A DNA stretch of 33,707 bases from Nitrospirota bacterium (GCA_027415455.1 DAIBSV010000005.1:1-33707), one strand, 5' to 3'; counted from the first letter of the stretch, positions 24,263 to 31,805 are shown. Notes: generated from the sequence alone by a model not told the origin. Program-made: numbers and translations.

Positions 24263-25858
24263 ATGCAGAACATACGACCGACAGACGAACAGCATGCGAT
24301 GATCGAGAGCTTTGTCCGTGGTGAATCTTTTATCGGAGAAGCCGTTGCGGGATCGGGAAAATCATCGACGATCCGGATGATGGTCGAAGCTGCCCAAGAC
24401 AAAAAAATCCTTTGCTTGGCGTTCAACGCGGATATTGTAAGCGCGTCAAAAAAGCGGGCTCCGGCGAACGTAGACTGGAAGACGATCCACGGATTGGCCT
24501 ATCAGAACACGCCGGGAGACCTCAAGGAGAGGCTTGTCGAAAATACTCTCCAGATATGGATGGCCTACGAAAACTACATTGCCGGAAACGAGGAACTCAG
24601 AAGCAGAATCGACAGGATCGGGAAGGTGAGAAGAGAGCTGTATAAGGAAAAAACGGAATTTTACGACCGGGACAGAGAGCGAAGGAAGAGCATCAATATT
24701 CTGAGAAATACGATCGTCCGATACGAGCAATCAGAAGATCAGGACTTCAATGAAACCCATTTTCCGGAACTGACAAAACACCAGTTGATGTTCAAAGCGA
24801 TGCAGTCAGGCTTAGACAAAAAGATCATTGTCGAGGGGATTATCGCACCGATTGTTGAAGTGGCCGCCACCCTCTGGAAGGAGAGCATTAGAACGGAGTC
24901 GGTGCTACCGATCACCCACAACACCTACCTGAAGCTGTTCGGCCTCATGCCGGGAGCTCTCGGATACGATGCGATTATTGTCGATGAGGCACAGGACGTG
25001 ATGCCGATCGCCAGGCGGATTATCGACGCCAATGTCTCGACGCAAAAGATATGGATCGGAGACGGAAACCAGCAAATCTACGGATGGAACGGTGCCAGGA
25101 ACATCATGCGAAGTTTATGTGGACTGAGGCGCATGACATTGAGCCAGAGCTTTCGGTACGGACCGGCATTGGCGGAATACGCCAACAAGATCCTGGCCGT
25201 CAAGAAGCGTATGGACATCGGGGCCTTCGTCCAGGAGATCCGGGGAACGCCGGAGATCGAGACCAAAGTCCATACGAAGGAGAGACGAGAAATCCCGGAC
25301 GTTGTCATCGCTAGAACAAACGCCGGAGTTCTCGAGGCCGCCATCGAACTGATCGAAGCGGGACGCAAGGTCCACGTTGTCGGAGGGATTGGTCCTTTTA
25401 AAACGCATCTTCTTGAGGCGTATAAACTGAAAACAGCGGGAAAGGTGGAGGGAGGAGGAACCTTTGCCTCTTACGGCTCGTGGCGGGATCTTGTCGAATT
25501 TTCGAAGTCGATCGACGGCCGGCAGTTTGGGACGACGGTACGTCTGGTGGAAAAGTACCAGAATGCGGTGCCGGAGCTGGTGGCCGCCATCGAGCAATAT
25601 GTGGGACGGAAAGGGAGCCGGAATGTCGTCACGGTGACCACAGGGCACAAGGCGAAGGGGCTCGAATGGCAGAATGTGAGAATTCACGAGGACGTGATGC
25701 CGTTCGTGACGGAAACGGGCGGCATGACGATCTATGCGGAAGAAGAAGCTAATCTGATGTATGTGATGGCCACCAGGGCACGAGAAGAGGCGGACATTTA
25801 CCACCTGCACAATGCGCTGAAAACGACATGGGACCTGGTGAAGAAAAACGAGAAATAG
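24263..25858 (+). CDS. Superfamily 1 (UvrD/Rep-like) DNA helicase
   Basis: The 531-residue protein shows the SF1A helicase motifs in order. They are a Q-like TDEQHAMIES, Walker A AGSGKSST (29-36), Walker B IIVDEAQDVMP, motif III WIGDGNQQIYGWNGA, SQSFRYG, the late VTTGHKAKGLEW and VMATRAREEADI. These enzymes unwind DNA 3' to 5' with ATP. It is shorter than UvrD (about 720 residues), and the accessory subdomains look reduced, as in FBH1-like or plasmid helicases. As the last gene of the traB operon it may assist strand displacement at transfer. The ribosome site before the ATG is weak, which fits coupling to the upstream gene. Confidence 0.92.
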   Translation: MQNIRPTDEQHAMIESFVRGESFIGEAVAGSGKSSTIRMMVEAAQDKKILCLAFNADIVSASKKRAPANVDWKTIHGLAYQNTPGDLKERLVENTLQIWMAYENYIAGNEELRSRIDRIGKVRRELYKEKTEFYDRDRERRKSINILRNTIVRYEQSEDQDFNETHFPELTKHQLMFKAMQSGLDKKIIVEGIIAPIVEVAATLWKESIRTESVLPITHNTYLKLFGLMPGALGYDAIIVDEAQDVMPIARRIIDANVSTQKIWIGDGNQQIYGWNGARNIMRSLCGLRRMTLSQSFRYGPALAEYANKILAVKKRMDIGAFVQEIRGTPEIETKVHTKERREIPDVVIARTNAGVLEAAIELIEAGRKVHVVGGIGPFKTHLLEAYKLKTAGKVEGGGTFASYGSWRDLVEFSKSIDGRQFGTTVRLVEKYQNAVPELVAAIEQYVGRKGSRNVVTVTTGHKAKGLEWQNVRIHEDVMPFVTETGGMTIYAEEEANLMYVMATRAREEADIYHLHNALKTTWDLVKKNEK

Positions 25859-25944
25859 AAAAAGAAGGCCCGGCCAAAAGGGAGCCGGCAAATCGGGACC
25901 TAAAGGTTGACTCGATGAAATTTTGAAATGAAAGACCTGACGAC

Positions 25945-27069
25945 TTATTTCCCGCTTTTTGTCCTGTTATCCATCTTACAAAGCATTTGGCAATTTTCAA
26001 CGATGGTCTTGCCACCATGACTCCATGGAATAATGTGATCGGCTTCCATTTCACTTAATTCGTAATGTTTGTCCTCGCCACGTTTGTGACAAAATGGGCA
26101 TATCCCATTCTGCCTTGCATAGATTTTTTGCTTTGTCTTTTCGTCAAAAACCCGCAAGTTCAAGGTTTTCTCGTTGCCAGTCAAGAGATACTCAAAGATC
26201 CCCTTCTTGTTGTCCACCTCATCATCGTCTATTAGGGTCACAATCCGTTTTTCAAGTTCCGCCGCATTCAGCTTTTTATCTTTGTACTTGTTGTAGAATA
26301 CACCCCAAGATAAGCCCTTCATCAACTTCGTTCTGGCATTGTCTTGATTCGGAAATATGCGTTTGACCCAATCAAACACAGCTTGCCAGTATTGCCATAG
26401 CTCCTGTGCGTCGCTGTCGTGTTGATGCGCACTCATATAACCTTCAATCCGACCATCGGAAATCCAATCAAGTGCGGTTTCTAAGATTTCCTGTCGGATT
26501 GAAGAGCCATTGACAAGCTTATCGCGCCCTTCTTGTATGGCGGGGGCCCCTGTTTTAGAAAACCATCGCTTAGCGTCAGCGAGCCAGGGACCGGTGTAAA
26601 TGGCGTTCCGTAATTCTTGGTCGGTCAGTTTTTCCCCGGCAATATTAATAATTCTGAACCAATCTAGCTTTTCGCTATCCGTTCCTTCACAGATGTAGAC
26701 CGCGAGGTTGTAATCAAGAATTGCCTGACGTTTGTCAGTGGGGAGATTGTGAAAACCAAGCGTTGAACCGTCAATCTCGAGCGAAAAGTCACCCTGTACA
26801 TACTGGCAAATACTGATGGTGCGCTGTTGACCATCCATTAATTCGAAGGAATCCTCGCCGGTTTTAACCCAATACATCGTATTGAGGGGGAAATTCTTTC
26901 GGACTGTGTGAATGACCTCATTGCGCTGTTTCTCCTTGTAGATAAATTCGCGTTGGTACGCTGGACGAATGTTCAATAGCCCACCAAAGCCGACCACCCC
27001 TTCTTCACCCTTATCTTCATAGCCAGCGAACAACTCGGATACTTTGATGTTGTGTAGAACTATTTTCAT
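25945..27069 (-). CDS. DUF262-HNH nuclease (GmrSD-like architecture)
   Basis: The 374-residue protein has an N-terminal DUF262 domain with ELMDGQQRTISI (DGQQR at 79-83), the nucleotide-using motif of the GmrS half of GmrSD. The C terminus is a classic HNH domain from about 324: CPFC, then EADHIIPWSHGG and NCQMLCKMDNRTKSGK. DUF262 proteins are linked to restriction of foreign or modified DNA. The frame extends upstream over the methylase, but the ATG at 27069 begins the domain and lies one base after the methylase stop. That spacing points to a two-gene operon with the EcoRI-type methylase. All HNH ligands appear present, so it should be active. Confidence 0.9.
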   Translation of the reverse strand: MKIVLHNIKVSELFAGYEDKGEEGVVGFGGLLNIRPAYQREFIYKEKQRNEVIHTVRKNFPLNTMYWVKTGEDSFELMDGQQRTISICQYVQGDFSLEIDGSTLGFHNLPTDKRQAILDYNLAVYICEGTDSEKLDWFRIINIAGEKLTDQELRNAIYTGPWLADAKRWFSKTGAPAIQEGRDKLVNGSSIRQEILETALDWISDGRIEGYMSAHQHDSDAQELWQYWQAVFDWVKRIFPNQDNARTKLMKGLSWGVFYNKYKDKKLNAAELEKRIVTLIDDDEVDNKKGIFEYLLTGNEKTLNLRVFDEKTKQKIYARQNGICPFCHKRGEDKHYELSEMEADHIIPWSHGGKTIVENCQMLCKMDNRTKSGK

Positions 27070-27070
27070 A

Positions 27071-28210
27071 TCAGAGCTTCCGTTTGATAATAATTCGTGA
27101 ATACGGACAACGCGACTTACCGTCCTTAGTGATGGCAACATCCGTTCGCCCGCGATAATTTTTTGTTACACCGATTTCTTTACCTAGATCGCCACAGGCT
27201 ACGCCAATGAGTTCAAATTGATCTGGGTTAAATTTATCGAGAAAAGAATCTGGTACACCCATCATTCCCTCGTAATCACAAGGTATTTCATTTGTCTTAC
27301 CGACATCAATGGCATCGAGATTATCGTAAGTAGGATATTCGATCGGCGAGTATTTTTTGAAGAGAGGGAGTTCTTCGTGACGGTGCGAGTTGTCCATATT
27401 AGTGAACCACCGAACTCCCTTAACTCGGATATATTTTCTCCCTTGTTCGTCAATACGGAAGCCAGCTGCTCTCAAAGGATAGTGATGAGGAACACGAAAT
27501 TCTCGATCACCACTATGTATACTCTGCCCTAACCAAAGTCTGTTCTCTTTTATTAACCGAAATATTTCTTTGTAATGTAGCGCATTCATGTGTCCAATAA
27601 TAAGAAACTGTTTGCGATATTCGACTAGCTGCGCAACATACTCCCGGAACAGGGAAAACGGTGGATTGGTGCAAACAATATCAGCCTGCTTTAAAAAACC
27701 AACACATTCCTGACTACGGAAATCACCCGCGCCGTAAGAGGCATCACCATTCAGTCTCCATGATGTCTTTGAATTGTGTTCGAGTATATATTGCACGTCG
27801 GAAAGATCAGTTGCACCGTGGCCATGAAGATCCGGCACTTCGTTGATTTCTATAGCATAGGGTTCCTTACCGTCCGGCTTTAGCCCTTCGATATGAGCGG
27901 TCGGTAATTGACCGCCAACAATAGGAGACAACACATAACTGGTAGCAATGAGCTTCTTAAGCCCTAGTGCATTAAAGTTCAGAGCGAAATATTTGAAAAA
28001 ATTACTCTCAAATGGATCGTCGCAGTTACAGAGTATGATCTTCCCACGTAACTGCGATTTATAATGTTTCAATTCATTCTCGATATCGACAAGTTGTGTG
28101 TAGAACTCGTCTTGTTTCGCTTTTTTCGCATGAGATAGTGCCAGATTCCGTGATATGTCTACAGTTTGTTTAATAGTCATTTTATCGCTTATCCATTGTC
28201 TCGAAGTCAT
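27071..28210 (-). CDS. EcoRI-family adenine-specific DNA methyltransferase
   Basis: The protein closely follows the M.EcoRI family. Shared stretches include KQDEFYTQLVDIENEL, the CNCDDPFESNFFKYFA region (61-76), GLKKLIATSYV, GDFRS, and the catalytic DIVCTNPPFSLF with NPPF at 182-185. Later signatures are LIKENRLWLG and KFNPDQFELIG. M.EcoRI methylates the adenine-N6 of GAATTC; whether this one has the same target cannot be read from sequence. The gene is visibly lower in GC than the trb genes, suggesting transfer from elsewhere. The ATG at 28210 has a weak ribosome site; Met11 is an alternative start. At 379 residues it is somewhat longer than M.EcoRI because of an insert around residues 95-155. 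Confidence 0.93.
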   Translation of the reverse strand: MTSRQWISDKMTIKQTVDISRNLALSHAKKAKQDEFYTQLVDIENELKHYKSQLRGKIILCNCDDPFESNFFKYFALNFNALGLKKLIATSYVLSPIVGGQLPTAHIEGLKPDGKEPYAIEINEVPDLHGHGATDLSDVQYILEHNSKTSWRLNGDASYGAGDFRSQECVGFLKQADIVCTNPPFSLFREYVAQLVEYRKQFLIIGHMNALHYKEIFRLIKENRLWLGQSIHSGDREFRVPHHYPLRAAGFRIDEQGRKYIRVKGVRWFTNMDNSHRHEELPLFKKYSPIEYPTYDNLDAIDVGKTNEIPCDYEGMMGVPDSFLDKFNPDQFELIGVACGDLGKEIGVTKNYRGRTDVAITKDGKSRCPYSRIIIKRKL

Positions 28211-28320
28211 TTCTTGCTAGGTAATTTACTTTCCGATCGTTTTATGGAGGAACAAATCGATCAGGCCAGGGTATGAACCCAGAAGTTACCTTCGTGCAGG
28301 CGGAAAGGAGAGGATCGTCG

Positions 28321-28476
28321 ATGGAGCATTTGCAGGTGCTTCGTCTTGAGTCGGCCTATTCGTCGAAACCGACGAGAATATATCGCCGGACCAACGCCCG
28401 CAAAGTATCACGAATGACAGAGCAGTTCAAGAGAGCGATGAAAGGGGAGGCGTTGGCCTCCCCATTCCCGTCCTAA
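28321..28476 (+). CDS. Small basic hypothetical protein (51 aa)
   Basis: The product is short, basic and unrecognised (RIYRRTNARKVSRMTEQFKR). A good ribosome site (AAAGGAGAGG) precedes the ATG at 28321; an earlier in-frame ATG at 28273 lacks one. It overlaps the end of a minus-strand small gene by 4 bases. The charge could suit nucleic-acid binding. It may also be a remnant at the border of the acquired methylase cassette. Confidence 0.4.
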   Translation: MEHLQVLRLESAYSSKPTRIYRRTNARKVSRMTEQFKRAMKGEALASPFPS

Positions 28477-28661
28477 ACCATGCGAAGGGCTTTAAACCAG
28501 GACGGCGAGCCATGTTCGCAAACGCCATCGAGTTCGACCTCGCACCCGTCGAGGGCCGAGGCCTTGTCGAAGATGAAGTCGCGAACGAGATGGTCGATAA
28601 GGACTTGGGTGGGAACAAGGGAATCCGAATCGGAGTGGATGGCAGGAAGGGAAGAGTTCAT
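28473..28661 (-). CDS. Small hypothetical protein with CEHG motif (62 aa)
   Basis: Unrecognised small protein. The C-terminal part GCEVELDGVCEHGSPSWFKA has two Cys and a His and may bind a metal. The ATG at 28661 is preceded by GGAG at 7 bases. A very AT-rich tract (28690-28712) upstream could provide its promoter. Orientation is opposite to the operon that starts at 28820. The CEHG tetrapeptide also occurs at the start of the protein at 1513-2046. Confidence 0.5.
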   Translation of the reverse strand: MNSSLPAIHSDSDSLVPTQVLIDHLVRDFIFDKASALDGCEVELDGVCEHGSPSWFKALRMV

Positions 28662-28733
28662 CGTCAATCTCCAGATAAAGGGTTTTTCTTATGTGATATA
28701 TATTATATATAAATACAGAAGGAGAAGTCAAGG

Positions 28734-28784
28734 ATGGAAAGATCGGACAGTCAAGGGTTTTGGGGGAAAATCATGGTAGCGTAA
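28734..28784 (+). CDS. Possible leader peptide (16 aa)
   Basis: An ATG with GGAG nine bases upstream opens a 16-codon frame (MERSDSQGFWGKIMVA) that ends 35 bases before the gene at 28820. It could be a translated leader or chance. It overlaps the TCGGACA and GGTAGCGTAA elements, which argues that the DNA here may serve instead as a control site. Confidence 0.15.
   Translation: MERSDSQGFWGKIMVA
28743..28784 (+). promoter_or_regulatory. Putative control region (TCGGACA ... GGTAGCGTAA) of the 28820 operon
   Basis: TCGGACA at 28743-28749 is followed after 25 bases by GGTAGCGTAA at 28775-28784, 35 bases before the start codon at 28820. The same two elements, with a 26-base gap, precede traB. Conserved order and spacing suggest a shared promoter or regulator site. 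Confidence 0.4.
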
Positions 28785-28819
28785 TCGGGCGATGACGGTG
28801 TTTAACCAAAGGAGCCAGC

Positions 28820-29431
28820 ATGGAAACCCAGAAGTTACAGGACTGGAACGAGATTCTCGAATGGACAAGCAAGGATTGGCAGGAGTTCACACAGAATGCG
28901 TCACCGAAGGAGGTCTTGCAAGTGGAGGCCTTCTTGTCTCTCTCTCGACGAAAGCTCCTTGAAGCGGGGCAGGATCCGAACATTCTGCCGGAGTCGCCGG
29001 GAGCCTGGATCACGGAACGGATGGAGGAAGGAGAGCTGCGCGAGATGGTGGGACTCAAAAAACAGGAGACGGAAACGGACTTTTACCAGGGGGAACCCGA
29101 CCGGAGTGATTCACCTGGGGAAACGGTGACAAAAGGGTTTGAGGAGATCCTGGAAGAAACGCTCCCGGAGGGATACGACTGGGAACGGATCATGGGGTGG
29201 TCGGCGGAGGAGTGGACGAGGCTGTTCCAGCATGATATCGCCCTGACGAGGAGGGTCTCTCTCGTTTACGAGATCAACAAGAAGACACTGAAAGAAGGTC
29301 GGACGCCGTTCTTTTTTATCGGATATTTTCTTCCCCGATCGCCATTTTCGTTCGAGTTCGCCAAGAAATCGCTCACGGAACTGATGGAGATCCTGGCAAA
29401 GATCAAGCGAACGAGAGAGGAGGGACGATGA
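28820..29431 (+). CDS. Hypothetical protein with an internal duplication (203 aa)
   Basis: I do not recognise a family. The sequence appears to contain two copies of a domain of about 45 residues. One is WNEILEWTSKDWQEF near the N terminus, continuing to RRKLLEAGQDPNIL. The other is WERIMGWSAEEWTRLF near residue 120, continuing to NKKTLKEGRTPFFF. An acidic linker lies between them. Both copies share W-x-x-I-x-x-W-[ST]-x-x-[ED]-W. The protein is acidic and soluble. A good AAAGGAG precedes the ATG. The stop overlaps the next start (ATGA), so the two proteins probably work together. Its upstream control region resembles that of traB, which hints at a link to conjugation. Confidence 0.75.
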   Translation: METQKLQDWNEILEWTSKDWQEFTQNASPKEVLQVEAFLSLSRRKLLEAGQDPNILPESPGAWITERMEEGELREMVGLKKQETETDFYQGEPDRSDSPGETVTKGFEEILEETLPEGYDWERIMGWSAEEWTRLFQHDIALTRRVSLVYEINKKTLKEGRTPFFFIGYFLPRSPFSFEFAKKSLTELMEILAKIKRTREEGR

Positions 29432-30492
29432 TACCGGAAATAAACGAGAAGGCAATCGAGTCCTTTTGTGCGCAGGCCCTGAACGCCAGGGTCGGCGGGA
29501 AGCGCATGGGAGATATTGTTGGGGCGACTGGAAATGCCTTGAAGCGGACGCTCGCCCTCGCCGAGATGATCGAGGGACGGGGACTGACCTCGACGGAAAT
29601 GATGATCGAAGTCTCCGACGATATGAATGAGAACGAGAAGGAAAAGGAAGACGAGATCCGGGCTCTGATTTCCGAAGAAAAGAGGATGAAAACACCGAAG
29701 CAGGACAAGCCTGGATATCACATTTTTGAAAACATGATCGGAAAGGCCGCAGAGGGGATACGGAAGACCTTCGAGGAGATAAAGCGATACAAGGCCGAAC
29801 AATGGCTCATGTGGGCATCGGTCGTGGGCACGGGATCCATTGAGGGGGCCAAAAGTGTGCTTGACGGAACCATCCGGGGGAACAATATCTTCCTGGTGGG
29901 GCTTCTGGCCGCCAGCCTGGTCTATGCGCGTCCGATCGGATTCAAGATGATCGAGAAAAACTATCGGGAACTGAACAAACAAGCGATCCAGCGGGACATT
30001 GTTCAGCATGGGCTTTATCTGGACGGGGCGGATCCCACGCAGAAAAAACACATCGGACAAAGGGAATATCTCCGCTCATTCGACCAGGTGGCCGACACCT
30101 ACGTCCCGATCGGATTCGACATCACGTATGTGAGGGAAGGGCAAGAAATTCTCGGACAGAGCGGATGGGAGACGACCGAAGAAGCGGGCTATCTCGTGAA
30201 GGCGACAGACGGCACAGATCTTCCGGGGGCGTTTGTCCCGGCGCGGGAATTCCGGGGAAAGGGGGGCCTCGCGCCGGAACTGGAACAAAAATTCGCCGTG
30301 ACCGCTCTGAAAATCGAAGAGCCGGGAGGAGCCTACTACATCGGGAAAGACGGAGACTTCCAGTATGCCAAGGAAGGAGAATGGCTCGTCCGGGACAGAG
30401 TGGGGAAAATGAAGACCATCCCGGAAGAGATATTCACAGAATCGTTCGAGAGCCGGGCCAAGGAGCGTCAGGTGGCCGGAAGGCGCCGGTGA
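29428..30492 (+). CDS. Hypothetical membrane protein with acidic N terminus (354 aa)
   Basis: Not recognised. Residues 1-130 are soluble, helical and acidic. Two hydrophobic segments follow (WLMWASVVGTGSIEGAK, and NNIFLVGLLAASLVYARPIGF at about 150-170). The C-terminal 190 residues are soluble and contain repeated short motifs of the type GAYYIGKDGDFQYAKEGEWL, then a segment ending KTIPEEIFTESFE. That last pattern resembles small modules in which a value must be supplied, but I cannot name one. Topology suggests both large domains on the same side of the membrane. It is coupled to the gene at 28820 by a 4-base overlap and ends at a hairpin between convergent genes. Confidence 0.7.
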   Translation: MIPEINEKAIESFCAQALNARVGGKRMGDIVGATGNALKRTLALAEMIEGRGLTSTEMMIEVSDDMNENEKEKEDEIRALISEEKRMKTPKQDKPGYHIFENMIGKAAEGIRKTFEEIKRYKAEQWLMWASVVGTGSIEGAKSVLDGTIRGNNIFLVGLLAASLVYARPIGFKMIEKNYRELNKQAIQRDIVQHGLYLDGADPTQKKHIGQREYLRSFDQVADTYVPIGFDITYVREGQEILGQSGWETTEEAGYLVKATDGTDLPGAFVPAREFRGKGGLAPELEQKFAVTALKIEEPGGAYYIGKDGDFQYAKEGEWLVRDRVGKMKTIPEEIFTESFESRAKERQVAGRRR

Positions 30493-30529
30493 TGAATGAG
30501 GATACTAAACGCAAAATGCTACAAACCAA

Positions 30530-30571
30530 ACTCTTTTTTTTAAAAGAGTGTGACCCGGGAGAGATCCCGGG
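30530..30571. terminator. Two hairpins between convergent genes, probable transcript end
   Basis: ACTCTTTT (30530-30537) pairs with AAAAGAGT (30542-30549) around a T4 loop. Just beyond it, CCCGGG (30554-30559) pairs with CCCGGG (30566-30571) around a six-base loop. The hairpins overlap the 3' end of the lipoprotein gene and follow the plus-strand operon. Tracts of A and T flank the first stem on both strands, so it may serve both directions. Confidence 0.45.
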
Positions 30572-31478
30572 CAAAAAACGAGAGGGCCATCTTCCGATTG
30601 AGGCCGGCGTCGCGGAATGAGGTTGTCAGGGTAACCACCCGTTCATCGCCGTTCTCGAGGACGAGAGAGAGGGTGGAGTAGAGCCAGAGATAGCGACCAT
30701 CGTTCTCCCATCGTCCTTGGGTCGAGATGAGCAGGTGAAAGGGAGCATTGTCGTTGGTGGTGATAATGAACCCCTGTTTTTGGAGAACGGTGGCCAGTGT
30801 GGACGCCGCCAGAGTATCGAGGGGGCCGGAGCCGGAAACGATCCGGACGACCATGAAATCGTGGATGCCGGAGAGTTCGACGGGAATGAAGGAGTGGGCT
30901 CCCCCGAACGCCTGATAGAGAAACGCCTGGCGATTGAGAGCCTTCATGGTTTTCCGGTAGGCGAGGACGGCCAGAAGGCGGCGGGTGGGTTGGCGTTCCA
31001 GGGTGGCCACCTTGGCATCTCTGGCAAGCTTGTCGAGGAGGATATGGATCCGGCGCTCGGCGCGATGGCGGGCGGACAGAAGATCGAAGGAGGCGATCAC
31101 GCAGGTCTTCTCCTGGGTGGCGTCACCGAAGCTCGACAGGATGCGAATGTCGGGAAGGATGAGATCGGAAGAGATGTGGGTGACGACGAGGGTGGTCTCC
31201 CGGGTCCGGAATCCTCGCCGTTCACGTTCCTGGGCGTACTGCGTCTTCACGTGGGCGATGATCTGATCCCCGATGAGGGAGGAGGCCATGGCGAAGGCCC
31301 CTTTCTCGCTATCGGCGCACCCTTCGGCGTAGAGCATGGTGTCGGTGTTGGGCGGAACCATGCGGCGGGTGTCATGGGGTGAGCGGACATCGTCGTAGGA
31401 GGTGGCGCAGGAGGACAGAGCCAGGGCCAGCGACAAGGCGGCCAGGGCAGGGAGGAGGGGGCGGGGAGAGCGGATCAC
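30540..31478 (-). CDS. Putative outer-membrane lipoprotein (312 aa)
   Basis: The signal has a hydrophobic core (LLPALAALSLALALSSC) with lipid-attachment Cys at residue 24. The mature protein has a helical/alpha-beta middle part (two Cys at about 55 and 110) and a C-terminal domain, about residues 220-312, with FHLLISTQGRWENDGRYLWL and TLTTSF. That domain looks related to the end of the J-protein at 31806-32708. The start is a GTG at 31478, preceded by AAGGAG and overlapping the HTH gene stop (GTGA). A much longer upstream frame is rejected because it covers the HTH gene. The overall plan recalls LPP20/CsgG-like envelope proteins; function unknown. Confidence 0.75.
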   Translation of the reverse strand: MIRSPRPLLPALAALSLALALSSCATSYDDVRSPHDTRRMVPPNTDTMLYAEGCADSEKGAFAMASSLIGDQIIAHVKTQYAQERERRGFRTRETTLVVTHISSDLILPDIRILSSFGDATQEKTCVIASFDLLSARHRAERRIHILLDKLARDAKVATLERQPTRRLLAVLAYRKTMKALNRQAFLYQAFGGAHSFIPVELSGIHDFMVVRIVSGSGPLDTLAASTLATVLQKQGFIITTNDNAPFHLLISTQGRWENDGRYLWLYSTLSLVLENGDERVVTLTTSFRDAGLNRKMALSFFARDLSRVTLF

Positions 31479-31726
31479 GATGTCTCCTTTGAGTGAGCGA
31501 CAGGCTGGGTGACGATGCCGATCAGACGGGAAAGCTCTTCGCGGGACAGAGCCGGCAGCACGCGAAGAAAGGTCTCGAAAGACGGTTGGTATCCGGATTC
31601 GAGACGGAGATAGGTCGCATGGTCGAGGCCGAAACGTCGGGAGGTTTCTCGAAGACCGGCGTCTCCTCGATGATTGCGAAGGAGATTGCCCAGAAAAATG
31701 GAGGCATGGGATTTTTTCCCTGACAT
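31475..31726 (-). CDS. Small helix-turn-helix-like protein (83 aa)
   Basis: The segment LRNHRGDAGLRETSRRFGLD followed by HATYLRLESGYQPSFETFLRVL has the pattern of an XRE/Cro-type HTH: a helix, a turn at Gly-Leu, a recognition helix with an x-x-x-LES-G ending. Such proteins bind operator DNA. AAAGGTGA precedes the ATG at 31726. The stop overlaps the GTG of the lipoprotein gene, so both are in one unit driven by the promoter at 31756-31783. It may regulate that unit, possibly its own promoter. The HTH score is judged by eye only. Confidence 0.65.
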   Translation of the reverse strand: MSGKKSHASIFLGNLLRNHRGDAGLRETSRRFGLDHATYLRLESGYQPSFETFLRVLPALSREELSRLIGIVTQPVAHSKETS

Positions 31727-31755
31727 TAATCACCTTTCTCGTTATATATATTAAC

Positions 31756-31783
31756 CATATAATAGTCGACACGATTGAGTCAA
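31756..31783 (-). promoter_or_regulatory. Promoter of the HTH-lipoprotein unit
   Basis: On the minus strand TTGACT (31783-31778) and TATATG (31761-31756) are separated by 16 bases; an overlapping TATTAT is closer to consensus but has only a 13-base spacer. The site lies 30 bases before the start at 31726 in an otherwise AT-rich 79-base gap. It separates this unit from the J-protein gene upstream. Confidence 0.5.
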
Positions 31784-31805
31784 ACACAAGAAAACATAAT
31801 GGGCC

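Noticed and set aside
25859..28272. Target-site duplication or attachment repeats around the methylase-nuclease cassette.
   Set aside because: Only a seven-base shared word (CAAATCG) was found on both sides, which is not meaningful.
28276..28838. A 14-base direct repeat, AACCCAGAAGTTAC, at 28276-28289 and 28825-28838.
   Set aside because: A few matches of this length are expected by chance in a window of this size, and the copies are read in different frames. No transposon ends are associated.
29111..30060. Minus-strand frames of 194 and 264 codons.
   Set aside because: Shadows of the coupled genes at 28820-30492, which have good ribosome sites and an ATGA junction.
31479..31787. N-terminal extension of the second lipoprotein.
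   Set aside because: It would cover the HTH gene and hide the lipoprotein signal; the GTG at 31478 has a strong ribosome site and gives a proper lipobox.
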